Below, piece by piece: positions 25,544 to 33,382 of a stretch of 64,000 nt of DNA. The stretch spans positions 1,073,226 to 1,137,225 of the forward strand of contig NZ_BAAADV010000001.1 of the NCBI RefSeq assembly GCF_039522665.1. Direction: 5' to 3'. The first letter of the stretch is position 1; each line of letters opens with the position of its first letter. Position numbers and translations under genes: made by a program. The notes beneath the pieces are model-generated. The model had not been told where the DNA came from and did not search any database. It saw only the letters and a program-made list of their open reading frames with translations. This DNA comes from Natronoarchaeum mannanilyticum. GTDB taxonomy: Archaea > Halobacteriota > Halobacteria > Halobacteriales > Natronoarchaeaceae.

Positions 25544-27265
25544 CTACACTGCGTCGGGCCCTCTGTTACCGGTGCGGACCTGCAGCGCGTCGTCGACCGG
25601 CAGCACGAAGATCTTCCCGTCGCCGGGCTCGCCCGTGTTGGCGCCCTCGCGGATCGCCTCGACGACCTCGTCGACGGGCGTGTCCGCGACGACGCACTCG
25701 AGTTTGACCTTCTGGTGGAGGTCGACCGTGTACTCCTCGCCGCGCCACTGGCCCTTCTTCGCGGGCTGGCTGCCGCGGCCGGAGACGTTCGTGACGGTCA
25801 GCGACGGCGCGCCGGCTTCGGCGAGCTGTTTCTTCACTTCGCCGAGACGGTCGGGGCGGATGATCGCCATGACCATCTTGATGTCGCCCTCCTCCTCGAC
25901 CGTGCCGCCGTCCGTGCGGATCTCTTTCCCGCCGTCAGAGCGGAGCTCTGACGAGGCCTGCGCTCCGGTGGAGCGCTGACCGCCGTCGGCGGCGATGTCG
26001 GGCTCGCCGAACTCGGGGTAGGTGTCGACGCCGTGTTCGGAGACGTCCAGCCCGTCACGCTCGTGTTCGGGGGAGACGCGGGCCTGACCGACGGCCTTGA
26101 ACGCGCCGAAGACGAGCGCGGTCGCGGCGACCGTCCAGACCGTGATGATCGAAACGCCGATGAACTGTGAGATGAACGCTTCGAGGATCGTCGTCCCTTC
26201 GAGCGCGCTAGACGTGGCGACGAAGGGGAACAGCAACGTCCCCAGAACGCCGGCGGAGCCGTGAACCGGGAACACCGCGCAGACGTCGTCGATCTTCAGG
26301 CGCTTCTCGACGAAGCTGAAGACGATCGGGAGCTGCGCGCCGGCGAGGCCGCCGACCACGAACGCGCCCCACCAGGTGGTGGTGTTGGGGATCGCGGTGA
26401 TGCCGACCAGACCGGCCAGCAGTCCGTTCGCGACGTACAGCGTGTCGACCTTACCGGTCTGGGCCCAGGCGACGAGCCCGGCGCCCATCGCACCGCAAGC
26501 CATCGCGATGGTCGTCGTCAGCGCGACGCGACCGAGCTGGTCGCCGAGGAAGACGCTCTCGCCGCTGAAGATCGCGGACGTACCGACGTTGAAGCCGTAC
26601 CAGCCGAACGCGAGGATCAGCGTCCCGAGCACGGCGAACGTCAGCGAGTGACCGGGAATGACGTTAGGCGTGCCGTCCTCGCTGTACCGGTCCATGCGCG
26701 GACCGAGCACCCACGCCGCGGTGAGGCCGGCGATGCCGCCCATGCCGTGAACGATCATCCCGCCTGCGAAGTCGGCGAAGCCGACGCCGACCGTGTTACC
26801 GAGCCAGCCGGTGCCCGTGAGTAGACCGCCGGTCGTCCAGCCGATGCCGGCGACGACGGGGTAGATGACCGCCGAGAGGGCGATCGTGTACCCGACGTAC
26901 GCGCGGAGTTTCGCGCGACCGGCGACCGCGCCGGAGACGATGGTCGCCGCCGTCATCGCGAACACGGCGCCGTACAGCCAGTTGTCCCAACCGGCGGCCG
27001 CGCTCTCGAACGTCCACGAGATGCCGGCGCCGCCGGCGAAGCCGGAGATCGTGGCACCGATCAAGAAGTACACCGTTACGCCGACCGACCAGGTCAGCAG
27101 GTTCTTCGTCAGCTGGTTCGCCACGTTCTTCGAGCGTACCTGACCGGCCTCCAGCATCGCGAAGCCCGCGTGCATGAAGAAGATCAGGAACGTCGCGACC
27201 AGCACCCACAGAGCGTTGACCGAGTCGATCAACGTCGGGATGTCCGCCTGAAGGGGAGCGATCAT
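25544..27265 (-). CDS. amt: Ammonium transporter fused to a P-II (GlnK) signalling domain
   Basis: A 573-residue fusion. Residues 1-395 are an Amt/Rh channel with about 11 membrane segments and the twin histidines His173 ([13 protein letters not shown]) and His335 (PVHGSAGV). Residues about 460-573 are a complete P-II domain ([19 protein letters not shown]) with a T-loop tyrosine Tyr512 ([14 protein letters not shown]) and the C-terminal [19 protein letters not shown]. In most organisms GlnK is a separate trimer that plugs the channel when nitrogen is plentiful; here three copies would be tethered. The linker (about 400-459) is encoded partly by two perfect hairpins. A GGAGG stands 7 nt before the ATG, which overlaps the stop of a 31-codon upstream ORF. 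Confidence 0.92.
   Translation of the reverse strand: MIAPLQADIPTLIDSVNALWVLVATFLIFFMHAGFAMLEAGQVRSKNVANQLTKNLLTWSVGVTVYFLIGATISGFAGGAGISWTFESAAAGWDNWLYGAVFAMTAATIVSGAVAGRAKLRAYVGYTIALSAVIYPVVAGIGWTTGGLLTGTGWLGNTVGVGFADFAGGMIVHGMGGIAGLTAAWVLGPRMDRYSEDGTPNVIPGHSLTFAVLGTLILAFGWYGFNVGTSAIFSGESVFLGDQLGRVALTTTIAMACGAMGAGLVAWAQTGKVDTLYVANGLLAGLVGITAIPNTTTWWGAFVVGGLAGAQLPIVFSFVEKRLKIDDVCAVFPVHGSAGVLGTLLFPFVATSSALEGTTILEAFISQFIGVSIITVWTVAATALVFGAFKAVGQARVSPEHERDGLDVSEHGVDTYPEFGEPDIAADGGQRSTGAQASSELRSDGGKEIRTDGGTVEEEGDIKMVMAIIRPDRLGEVKKQLAEAGAPSLTVTNVSGRGSQPAKKGQWRGEEYTVDLHQKVKLECVVADTPVDEVVEAIREGANTGEPGDGKIFVLPVDDALQVRTGNRGPDAV
25933..25953. repeat. Perfect hairpin in the Amt-GlnK linker
   Basis: Arms CGTCAGAGC and GCTCTGACG (9 nt) with the loop GGA, inside the coding region between the transporter and P-II domains. 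Confidence 0.8.
25960..25976. repeat. Second hairpin in the Amt-GlnK linker
   Basis: Arms GCGCTCC and GGAGCGC (7 nt, perfect) with the loop GGT, only 6 nt from the previous hairpin and also inside the linker-coding sequence. Confidence 0.75.
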
Positions 27266-27357
27266 GCTGCCACCTCCACGGACCGCGCGGTCCTCGGGGG
27301 CGAGGACCCGTAGTCGTCCACCAATTCACTCGTATTCCGAACGATCGTATCCTGCAT
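27262..27357 (-). CDS. Upstream ORF (31 codons) overlapping the amt-glnK start
   Basis: An ATG-initiated frame of 31 sense codons, beginning [17 protein letters not shown] and ending in Val-Ala-Ala, whose TGA overlaps the ATG of amt-glnK (ATGA). A TATA box on the minus strand (TTATATTA, about 27382-27389) lies about 29 nt upstream of its ATG, the spacing expected for a leaderless transcript starting at or next to this ATG. The peptide would be translated first, and amt would then be reached by coupling, helped by a GGAGG. It could be a regulatory leader peptide or a small protein. I see no similarity to a known family. Confidence 0.5.
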   Translation of the reverse strand: MQDTIVRNTSELVDDYGSSPPRTARSVEVAA

Positions 27358-27671
27358 CACGGATAGGATTCAGGAAGTACATTAATATAAGGATTAGCGT
27401 TTACGTTCGTCTACTATCGAACTCCCTAATTGGAAATGCGGAGATGTCATAGTACGTTATACGTGTATAAGGTTGTTCGAAGTACGAACCGCGGCCTCTC
27501 TCGGTATATCTTTTGGACGCACGTCCACCGCGGTAACCGCGCAGGTTGCAGGCGTCCACCGTCGGAGCGCCGCGCGCCGCGGCGGCGTGCGCGCCGGTGC
27601 GGCGGCGCGGCGATGCGCGACAACACTCAACCCGGGGTACGTTTATTGCGCGTCGGCGCCGTGTCTCGGCC
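27266..27671. other. Intergenic region between amt-glnK and the cupin gene (406 nt)
   Basis: A divergent promoter region. The left third holds the 31-codon upstream ORF and TATA box of amt-glnK. Around 27360-27480 the sequence is markedly AT-richer than its surroundings. The right part is GC-rich and carries a TATA-like TTTATTG (about 27640-27646) some 27 nt before the cupin ATG. I see no RNA gene and no further convincing reading frame. Confidence 0.6.
27382..27389 (-). promoter_or_regulatory. TATA box of the uORF-amt-glnK transcript
   Basis: TTATATTA (minus strand) in a locally AT-rich stretch, about 29 nt before the upstream ORF's ATG. The distance fits a haloarchaeal TATA box about 25-27 nt before the transcription start. 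Confidence 0.6.
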
Positions 27672-28148
27672 ATGGAGAAAGTCGCGATCGAGAACGTCGA
27701 GACGGAGATCAACCCGATGCGGGTCCACAGCGTCCGCAAACCGGTCTCTCGCGCGCTCGGAACGACCGACGTCGCGATGAACTACTTCGAGCTCGAACCC
27801 GGCGAGTCCTTCTCGGGCGCGCTGCACACCCACGAGGACCAGGAGGAGATCTTCTACGTCGAAGACGGGACCGCGACGTTCGAGGTCGGCGTCGACCGCG
27901 AGACGGTCGACGTCGCGGCGGGCGAGCTGATCCGGTTCCCGCCCGGCGAGTTCCAGAAAGGGTCGAACGAGGGCGACGAGCGCGTCGTCGGCTGGGCGAT
28001 CGGCGCGCCGGGCGCCCGCCACGACTGGGACGACCTGTACTCGCGGGCGTACTGTCCGGAGTGCGAGAAGGAGACGACGCAGGACGTCGGGTTCGCGAGC
28101 GGACAGTTCGAACTCGAATGTACGGACTGTGGCTACGAGCAGGGGTAG
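27672..28148 (+). CDS. Cupin-domain protein with C-terminal zinc ribbon
   Basis: A 158-residue protein. Residues about 40-105 form a cupin barrel with a metal-type motif (GALHTHEDQEEIFYVEDG and RFPPGEFQKG), and a C-terminal treble of cysteines (YCPECEKE and CTDCGYEQG) makes a zinc ribbon. The cupin His/Glu set suggests metal binding, but no substrate can be named. Similar small cupins in haloarchaea are annotated only as cupin-domain proteins. The ATG at 27672 has a TATA-like TTTATTG about 27 nt upstream, indicating a leaderless mRNA. It converges on the secreted-protein gene that follows. Confidence 0.8.
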   Translation: MEKVAIENVETEINPMRVHSVRKPVSRALGTTDVAMNYFELEPGESFSGALHTHEDQEEIFYVEDGTATFEVGVDRETVDVAAGELIRFPPGEFQKGSNEGDERVVGWAIGAPGARHDWDDLYSRAYCPECEKETTQDVGFASGQFELECTDCGYEQG

Positions 28149-28159
28149 GTCGGCGCGCG

Positions 28160-29335
28160 TTACTCCCCGGGATCGAACCGACGCGTGTACACGGCGGATT
28201 CGTCACCGACCTCGATCCGGAGGGCGCCGTCGGTCGCCGGGTCGTAAGCGACCGTGACGGCGTCGCCCGGTTCGACCGTCCCGTACTCGTCGGCGAACTG
28301 TCGCTCGGTCTCGCCGTCGAGCGTTTCGAGCGTCACGCGCTCGGCGCCGACGGCGTCGCCAGCGACGTGTTCGACAGTCGCCTCGTCGGCGTCCGAATCG
28401 TGATCGACCGCCCACGTCACGGACGGCGTGGCACCATCCGCGGCCCGTTCGGCGAACTCGGCGGCGTCGACAGTCCCGTCGAGACGGACCGCTCGACCGT
28501 TGCGGCTGACCGCGGTGTTCAGAGGGGAGAACGCCCCACCCAGCGACCCCCGACGGAACGTCGATCGATCGACCGAAGCCGCCGCCTCGGCGTCGGAAAA
28601 CTGTAGCAGTTGCGTGCGGTGGGCGTCGTCGCCGTCGAGCAACCACAGCAACGCGTGGCCCGTGGCGTTCGTGTGTCGGCCGCGGGTGATCGCGCGCTCG
28701 CCCGCGGAAGTCGTGAACATCGTCGGTCGACCGATCCGCTCCGTGAGCGCGGCGAACGCGTCGCTGTCCTCGTGGTACCGGGACGCGTCGCCGTTCCGAG
28801 CGTCGATCGTCGCCTCGACGTACTCGCCCGAGAGCTGCTCGCTGGCCCAGACGACGACGCCGTCGCGGACGGCCACGCGCTGGCCGAACGTTCCCTCGAA
28901 CTGTTCGTAGCCGGCGTACTCGTCGGTTCGCTCGTAGCTGCTCCCGGGGAGCGTTTCGACGACCGTCCCGGCGTCGAACGTCCCCAGCACGACGCCGCCC
29001 AGGGACAGCCCGGCCTGGATCACTTCCTCGACGCTCCCCTGCGGGATCCCGAGGTGATCCGGGGACCCCAGGGCGTTCCCCAGCCGCCGGGCCTCGCCGG
29101 CCGAAACGTCGTCGTGGGCGCGGATCGCCGCGACGTCGACGTAGCGCACGAAGTAGTCGTCGGCGTCGCGGAACGTCCGGCCGGCCGGGAGCCACCGCCG
29201 GTAGGTCGGCTCGCGATCGGGCGCCAGCGCGGTGTCAGGCGCGACCGTCGCCGTACCGCTCGACGCCGCCAGCGCGCCGACGCCGAGCGCCGCGCCGGAT
29301 CGCCGAAGAAGTTTGCGGCGTGATAGGTCAGGCAT
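28160..29335 (-). CDS. Secreted Tat protein, paralogue A (no lipobox)
   Basis: A 391-residue protein with a Tat-like signal (LSRRKLLRRSGAALGVGALA) but no lipobox cysteine. It shares with the upstream neighbour gene the block APDR-x-PTYRRW-x-P just after the signal, an FEGT-x-GQ segment, a DA-R-G segment, and a C-terminal beta-rich domain (VEHVAGDAVGAERVTLET; VEPGDAVTVAYDP). The C-terminal domain resembles the region of archaeal type IV pilins that carries VEHxGG-like and GD-x-V motifs, a resemblance by eye only. The two genes are tandem duplicates (52 nt apart, same strand). Function unknown, extracellular. Confidence 0.75.
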   Translation of the reverse strand: MPDLSRRKLLRRSGAALGVGALAASSGTATVAPDTALAPDREPTYRRWLPAGRTFRDADDYFVRYVDVAAIRAHDDVSAGEARRLGNALGSPDHLGIPQGSVEEVIQAGLSLGGVVLGTFDAGTVVETLPGSSYERTDEYAGYEQFEGTFGQRVAVRDGVVVWASEQLSGEYVEATIDARNGDASRYHEDSDAFAALTERIGRPTMFTTSAGERAITRGRHTNATGHALLWLLDGDDAHRTQLLQFSDAEAAASVDRSTFRRGSLGGAFSPLNTAVSRNGRAVRLDGTVDAAEFAERAADGATPSVTWAVDHDSDADEATVEHVAGDAVGAERVTLETLDGETERQFADEYGTVEPGDAVTVAYDPATDGALRIEVGDESAVYTRRFDPGE

Positions 29336-29387
29336 GAGACCCTGTTTTTGGCCGCGGAAACTTAAAATCATTACTCGTTTCGAGAAT

Positions 29388-30596
29388 CTACCGGGAAGAC
29401 GCGCTATCGGACGGATCGAACCGCCGCACGAACACGTCGTTCTCCGAGTGCCAGCGGATTCGCAGCGGATCGTCGGTAAACAGGGAGAGCGAATCGCCGG
29501 GTTCGACGGTGTCGCGGTCGTCCGAGAACTGCCGGTCGTGCGCGTCACCGACACCGGTTTCGAGCGTCAACCGGTCGGTGTCGACCGGATCGCCGGCGGC
29601 GTGCTCGACGGTCAGCTTCGATGCGAACGCGTCGTACTCGACCGTCCAGGTGACGACCGGCGGGGCCGTTCCGTCGACGTCCGCTCCGAACTCCGCGGTC
29701 GGCATCGTCCCGTCGAGGCGGATTCTCCGGCCGTCCGTTCGAACCGCGTCGACGCCGTCGCCCAGCAGCCGGTCGCCGACCGCGTCGCGCAGCACCGATT
29801 CGTCGAGCGCCTCGGCCTGCTGGGCCTCGGGGAACTGCACCACGAACGATTGGTAGGTCCGCTCGCCGTCGAAGTCGGCGATCCCGGCGTACCCGTCGGC
29901 ACGAGTGATTTCGAGTCGCTCCTCGGCGTCGGCGCCGACGCTGCTCCGGATTCGAGCCGGACGGCCGATAGCCTCGGTGAGGGCCGCGGCGGCGTCGCTG
30001 TACTCGTGTAACCGCGGGACTTTGCCGCGGCGGGCGTCGATCACAGCCTCGAGCAGATCGCTCCCGTACAGTTCGTGTGTCCAGACCACCGCACCATCCT
30101 TCACGGCGGCACACTGGCCGAGCGTTCCTTCGAACAGCGTAAATTCGCCTCGCGATCTCGTCTCCTCGTAGCCCGTCTCGAGCAACGTCTCGACGACAGC
30201 ATCGGCGTCGTACGACCCGACGACGACGGAGGTCCAGAGCGGCATCGGGTTGATCACCGCCTCGATGTCCTCGAAGGCGATCCCGAGGGCGTCCTGGCCG
30301 CCCCTGATGCCGGCGAGGCGCCGGTACAGCGACTCGGGAAGCCGATCTTCGTGCGCTCGCAGCGCACGAACGTCGAGATACCAGTAGCCGACGAAATCCA
30401 GTCCGTCCGCCGGTACCTCGGGGGAGGGAAACCACCGCCGATACGTCGGGTCGCGGTCGGGCGCCAGCGCGGTGCCGGGCTCGGACGCGTCGTCCGACGA
30501 GAGCACGCCCGAACAGCCCGCGAGGGCGCCGAACGACGTCGCCGCGGCGCCCGCGCTGACACGTCGAAGCGCCTCGCGGCGCGACAGCCGAGTCAT
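29388..30596 (-). CDS. Tat lipoprotein, paralogue B
   Basis: A 402-residue protein with a Tat signal (Arg6-Arg7) and lipobox LAGC (Cys28). After the signal comes TALAPDRDPTYRRWFPSPE, matching paralogue A. The middle part (about 70-250) is a mixed domain with LGIAFEDIEAVINP and FEGTLGQCAAVKDGAVVW, while the C-terminal 90 residues are the beta-rich domain shared with paralogue A (VEHAAGDPVDTDRLTLETG). One copy is membrane-anchored by lipid and the other is not, which suggests divided roles after duplication. It lies upstream of paralogue A and convergent with nothing; hemB is further upstream on the same strand. Confidence 0.78.
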   Translation of the reverse strand: MTRLSRREALRRVSAGAAATSFGALAGCSGVLSSDDASEPGTALAPDRDPTYRRWFPSPEVPADGLDFVGYWYLDVRALRAHEDRLPESLYRRLAGIRGGQDALGIAFEDIEAVINPMPLWTSVVVGSYDADAVVETLLETGYEETRSRGEFTLFEGTLGQCAAVKDGAVVWTHELYGSDLLEAVIDARRGKVPRLHEYSDAAAALTEAIGRPARIRSSVGADAEERLEITRADGYAGIADFDGERTYQSFVVQFPEAQQAEALDESVLRDAVGDRLLGDGVDAVRTDGRRIRLDGTMPTAEFGADVDGTAPPVVTWTVEYDAFASKLTVEHAAGDPVDTDRLTLETGVGDAHDRQFSDDRDTVEPGDSLSLFTDDPLRIRWHSENDVFVRRFDPSDSASSR

Positions 30597-30648
30597 GACG
30601 GCGGATTTTCACCCGAATCGAGTTAAAATCACCGCGCCGCTGCGAGAA

Positions 30649-31629
30649 TCACAGCCGCCGCGCGACGTCCTCCGCGAAGTACGTCAGAATCAGATCAGCG
30701 CCGGCGCGCTTGATCGACAGCAGCGACTCGGTCGCGGCGGCGTCCAGATCGAGCCAGCCCTTCTCGGCGGCGGCGTGGAGCATCGCGTACTCGCCGCTGA
30801 CGTTGTACGCCGCGACGGGGTAGTCGAACTCGCGGTCGACGTCGCGGACGATGTCCAGATACGGGAGCGCGGGCTTGACCATCAGCACGTCGGCGCCCTG
30901 CTCGACGTCGAGGCGCACCTCGCGCGTCGCCTCCTCGCGGTTCGCGGGATCCATCTGGTAGTGACGCCGATCGCCGAACGCGGGCGCCCCGTCGGCGGCA
31001 TCGCGGAAGGGACCGTAGAAGCTACTCTCGTACTTCGCGGCGTAGCTCATGATCGGCACGTCCGAGAACCCGGCGTCGTCTAACGCCTCGCGGATCGCGC
31101 CGACCATCCCGTCGGTCATGCTGGAGGGCGCGACCATCTCGGCGCCGGCTTCGGCCTGCGAGACGGCGATCTTCCCGAGCAGCTCCAACGTTTCGTCGTT
31201 TTTCACTGTGAGGTCCGGGTCCTCGGCGGCCGTCTCCTCGACGACGCCGCAGTGGCCGTGATCGGTGTACTCGCAGAGGCAGACGTCCGTGATGACGTAG
31301 GCGTCCGTCTCGGCGGTGATCCGGCGCGTCGCCTTCTGGACGACGCCGTCCTCGGCCCAGGCGCGGGAGCCCTGCGGGTCCTTGGACTCCGGGATGCCGA
31401 ACAGCATCACCGCCTCGACGCCCGTCTCCAGTACTTCCTCGACGCGGTCGACGGCCTGGTCGATCGGGACGCGCTCGTGGCCCGGCATCGACTGGATCGG
31501 GACCCGCTCGTCGGTCGTGGCGTCGACGAACACCGGCGCGATCAGGTCCTCGGGCGAGAGGCTGGTTTCGCTGACCAGCTCGCGGACGCCGTCGCGGCGG
31601 AGCCGTCGCGGGCGATCGGTGAGGTTCAT
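30649..31629 (-). CDS. hemB: Delta-aminolevulinic acid dehydratase (porphobilinogen synthase)
   Basis: A 326-residue HemB that condenses two 5-aminolevulinates into porphobilinogen. The zinc-site cysteines are visible in DVCLCEYTDHGHCG (Cys117, 119, 127), and the two substrate lysines are Lys199 (SYAAKYESSFYGPF) and Lys252 (MVKPALPYLD). The ATG at 31629 gives the family N-terminus (DRPRRLRRDGVRELV). It is 52 nt upstream of paralogue B on the same strand. With hemL and hemC-cobA-hemD nearby, the window holds the path from glutamate-1-semialdehyde to uroporphyrinogen III. Confidence 0.97.
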   Translation of the reverse strand: MNLTDRPRRLRRDGVRELVSETSLSPEDLIAPVFVDATTDERVPIQSMPGHERVPIDQAVDRVEEVLETGVEAVMLFGIPESKDPQGSRAWAEDGVVQKATRRITAETDAYVITDVCLCEYTDHGHCGVVEETAAEDPDLTVKNDETLELLGKIAVSQAEAGAEMVAPSSMTDGMVGAIREALDDAGFSDVPIMSYAAKYESSFYGPFRDAADGAPAFGDRRHYQMDPANREEATREVRLDVEQGADVLMVKPALPYLDIVRDVDREFDYPVAAYNVSGEYAMLHAAAEKGWLDLDAAATESLLSIKRAGADLILTYFAEDVARRL

Positions 31630-31752
31630 GCGCGGCCGTACGGACGGGACGGTGAAATTCTCGTCGTTCGTCGGGGCGTCACTGCCGGCGCACGCGAGAC
31701 TCGGCGCGAAGCGCGGCAACGCTTAACTGGTGGAATCCTCTACTTGGTAGTA

Positions 31753-32043
31753 ATGAGTACCTCGATCAAGATAAGCGAGCGAGCCAAATCCAGGCTCGAG
31801 GAGCTACAGGCCGAAATCCGGCTCGAAACGGGGACGAAGGTCACCCAGCAGGAGCTGCTCGACCGACTCGTCGAAGAATCGTACGAATCGAAGGACGAAC
31901 TCGTCGACTCGTACAGGGACGACTTCGATGGGCTCTCCGAGGAAGAGATCGAGCGATGGATGTCGGGGACGGTCGCGTCGGAGAACCCAGTAGACGAAGA
32001 CGAGATCGACGAGGTGTTGTACGACGATGAGCATCTTCGTTGA
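31753..32043 (+). CDS. VapB-like antitoxin
   Basis: A 96-residue protein: an N-terminal DNA-binding region (STSIKISERAKSRLEELQAE, ribbon-helix-helix-like) and an acidic C-terminal half (SEEEIERWMSGTVASEN) likely to wrap around the toxin. It overlaps the PIN-domain gene by 17 nt, the usual order antitoxin then toxin. Antitoxins of this kind neutralise the RNase and repress their own promoter. The assignment rests mainly on the neighbouring PIN protein. Confidence 0.75.
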   Translation: MSTSIKISERAKSRLEELQAEIRLETGTKVTQQELLDRLVEESYESKDELVDSYRDDFDGLSEEEIERWMSGTVASENPVDEDEIDEVLYDDEHLR

Positions 32044-32464
32044 CACCGGCGTCTTCTACGCTCACCACGATCGATCCTCGCCGCGCCACGACGCCGCGGC
32101 GGCGGCAATGCGCGAACTCCTCGTAGGAACGTACGGAAAAGCGTTCACGAGCGACTACGTGTTCGACGAGACGGTGACGCTCACGCTGTCCCGGACGAGC
32201 CGAGTCGAGGCGGCGCGAAAGGCGGGCGAACGGATCCGCGGTGCCGGTGAGTACCCGGACGTCGTGTCGATGCTGTTCGTCTCGTCCGACTGTTTCGAGC
32301 GCGCCGTCGCGGCGTTCGATCGGTTCGACGACCACGCCCTGAGCTTTACCGACGCGACGACGGTGGCGCTGGTCGAGGACCGCGACATCGACGCGGTGCT
32401 CTCCTTCGACGACGATTTCGACGGCCTCGTCGAGCGCGTCGATCCGACCACCCTCGCCGAGTAG
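32027..32464 (+). CDS. PIN-domain RNase (VapC-like toxin)
   Basis: A 145-residue PIN protein with the acidic metal-binding residues expected: Asp6 (SIFVDTGVFYAHH), an Asp/Glu in YVFDETVTLTLS (about 45-46), and Asp residues in LSFTDATTVALVEDRDID (about residues 106-118) and LSFDDDFDG. PIN toxins cleave RNA, often tRNA or mRNA. It begins inside the antitoxin frame and runs to 32464. It is somewhat longer than typical VapC (about 130). No mobile-element remains flank the pair, so it may be stably maintained. Confidence 0.85.
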   Translation: MSIFVDTGVFYAHHDRSSPRHDAAAAAMRELLVGTYGKAFTSDYVFDETVTLTLSRTSRVEAARKAGERIRGAGEYPDVVSMLFVSSDCFERAVAAFDRFDDHALSFTDATTVALVEDRDIDAVLSFDDDFDGLVERVDPTTLAE

Positions 32465-32512
32465 CCGCCCTATCTGAAAGCATTTAAGCGACCGCGACGC
32501 CAGCGTGCGACC

Positions 32513-32599
32513 ATGAGCCAAGCCACCAAGATCGTCGTCGGAACCGTCGGCATCGCCGCGATACTCGCGCTCGCGCTGATCGTCCAGACGCTCGCCTGA
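32513..32599 (+). CDS. 28-residue single-span membrane peptide
   Basis: A reading frame of 28 residues (MSQATKIVVGTVGIAAIL and on to IVQTLA): a short soluble start then one hydrophobic helix. A TTTAAG-like box lies about 27 nt before the ATG, fitting a leaderless transcript. Its TGA shares its A with the ATG of the next gene (TGATG), implying translational coupling. Coding character and the coupling argue it is real. Function unknown, probably a membrane-associated small protein. Confidence 0.65.
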   Translation: MSQATKIVVGTVGIAAILALALIVQTLA

Positions 32600-33375
32600 T
32601 GTTCTCGGAACGCGACCTCCCCGAGGACCTCGCCGCCGTACGGGACGAGCTCGTCCCCGGCGCCGTCGTGCTGGACTGCGAGTCGGACTTCGAGACGCTC
32701 CCGCCCGCGCAGGCCGAGGACCTGGGACTGCTGGTCGACGAACTCGACCCCGCGACGTACTCCGAGGAGTGGATACCGGAGGACGCGCCCCAGCTGCTCC
32801 ACCGCTACGCGGGGAGCGACTTCACCATCGGGATGCCGGGTGACGGCAGCGTCGCCTGGACCCGACAGACCGATCCCCCAGTGATACTGGTCAAGCCCCG
32901 CGTCGAGGGCGCCGGGGAGGACTTCGTCGACTTCCTGATCGGCGAGGCGCTGGTCGAACTCGGCGTCGATGCGCCGGAGCATTTCATCCAGTTCTTCCAG
33001 GAACGCTACCTCGAACTCGACGCCGCCGTCGAGTTAGATCCCAACAGCACGTACCAGATCGCCGCCGCGCTCTGCGACGCCTGGGTCGGACTCTTTACTC
33101 GCAACACGTTCGGCCAGTGGCGCGAGGACGGCTCGCGACTCGGCGCGGCCTGGGAAGATGCCGGCGAGCGGATCGAAGGGCGCCTGACGGACCTGCCGGC
33201 GGCGGTCGCGCAAGGCCAGACGGACTTCGCCGACGCGACCGAACTGGCCTGCAGCGGCATCAAGCACGGAAAAGAGCTGCCGGATCCGTTCGGGGCGCTC
33301 GACAACCGCGCGTACGCGAATCGGGGCGCCGACTACGCGGTGACGTGGGCCGAGAAGACGTTCGAGAAACTGTAG
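32599..33375 (+). CDS. Conserved haloarchaeal hypothetical protein (possibly DUF7089)
   Basis: A 258-residue acidic soluble protein that starts within the stop of the 28-codon membrane peptide. I recognise it as a conserved haloarchaeal family, probably DUF7089, from memory and without certainty. It has no signal or membrane segment. Conserved-looking stretches are LPPAQAEDLGLLVDELDP, DFTIGMPGDGSVAWTRQT and the aromatic segment DAWVGLFTRNTFGQWRE. The gene converges on a RecA/KaiC-like conserved gene (possibly DUF7090), leaving a 7-nt gap. Confidence 0.75.
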   Translation: MFSERDLPEDLAAVRDELVPGAVVLDCESDFETLPPAQAEDLGLLVDELDPATYSEEWIPEDAPQLLHRYAGSDFTIGMPGDGSVAWTRQTDPPVILVKPRVEGAGEDFVDFLIGEALVELGVDAPEHFIQFFQERYLELDAAVELDPNSTYQIAAALCDAWVGLFTRNTFGQWREDGSRLGAAWEDAGERIEGRLTDLPAAVAQGQTDFADATELACSGIKHGKELPDPFGALDNRAYANRGADYAVTWAEKTFEKL

Positions 33376-33382
33376 AGCGGCG

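Noticed and set aside
21952-25951. Long plus-strand frames opposite the lipoprotein gene and hemL
   Set aside because: The minus-strand genes have clear families and signal peptides; the plus-strand frames show none and span gene boundaries.
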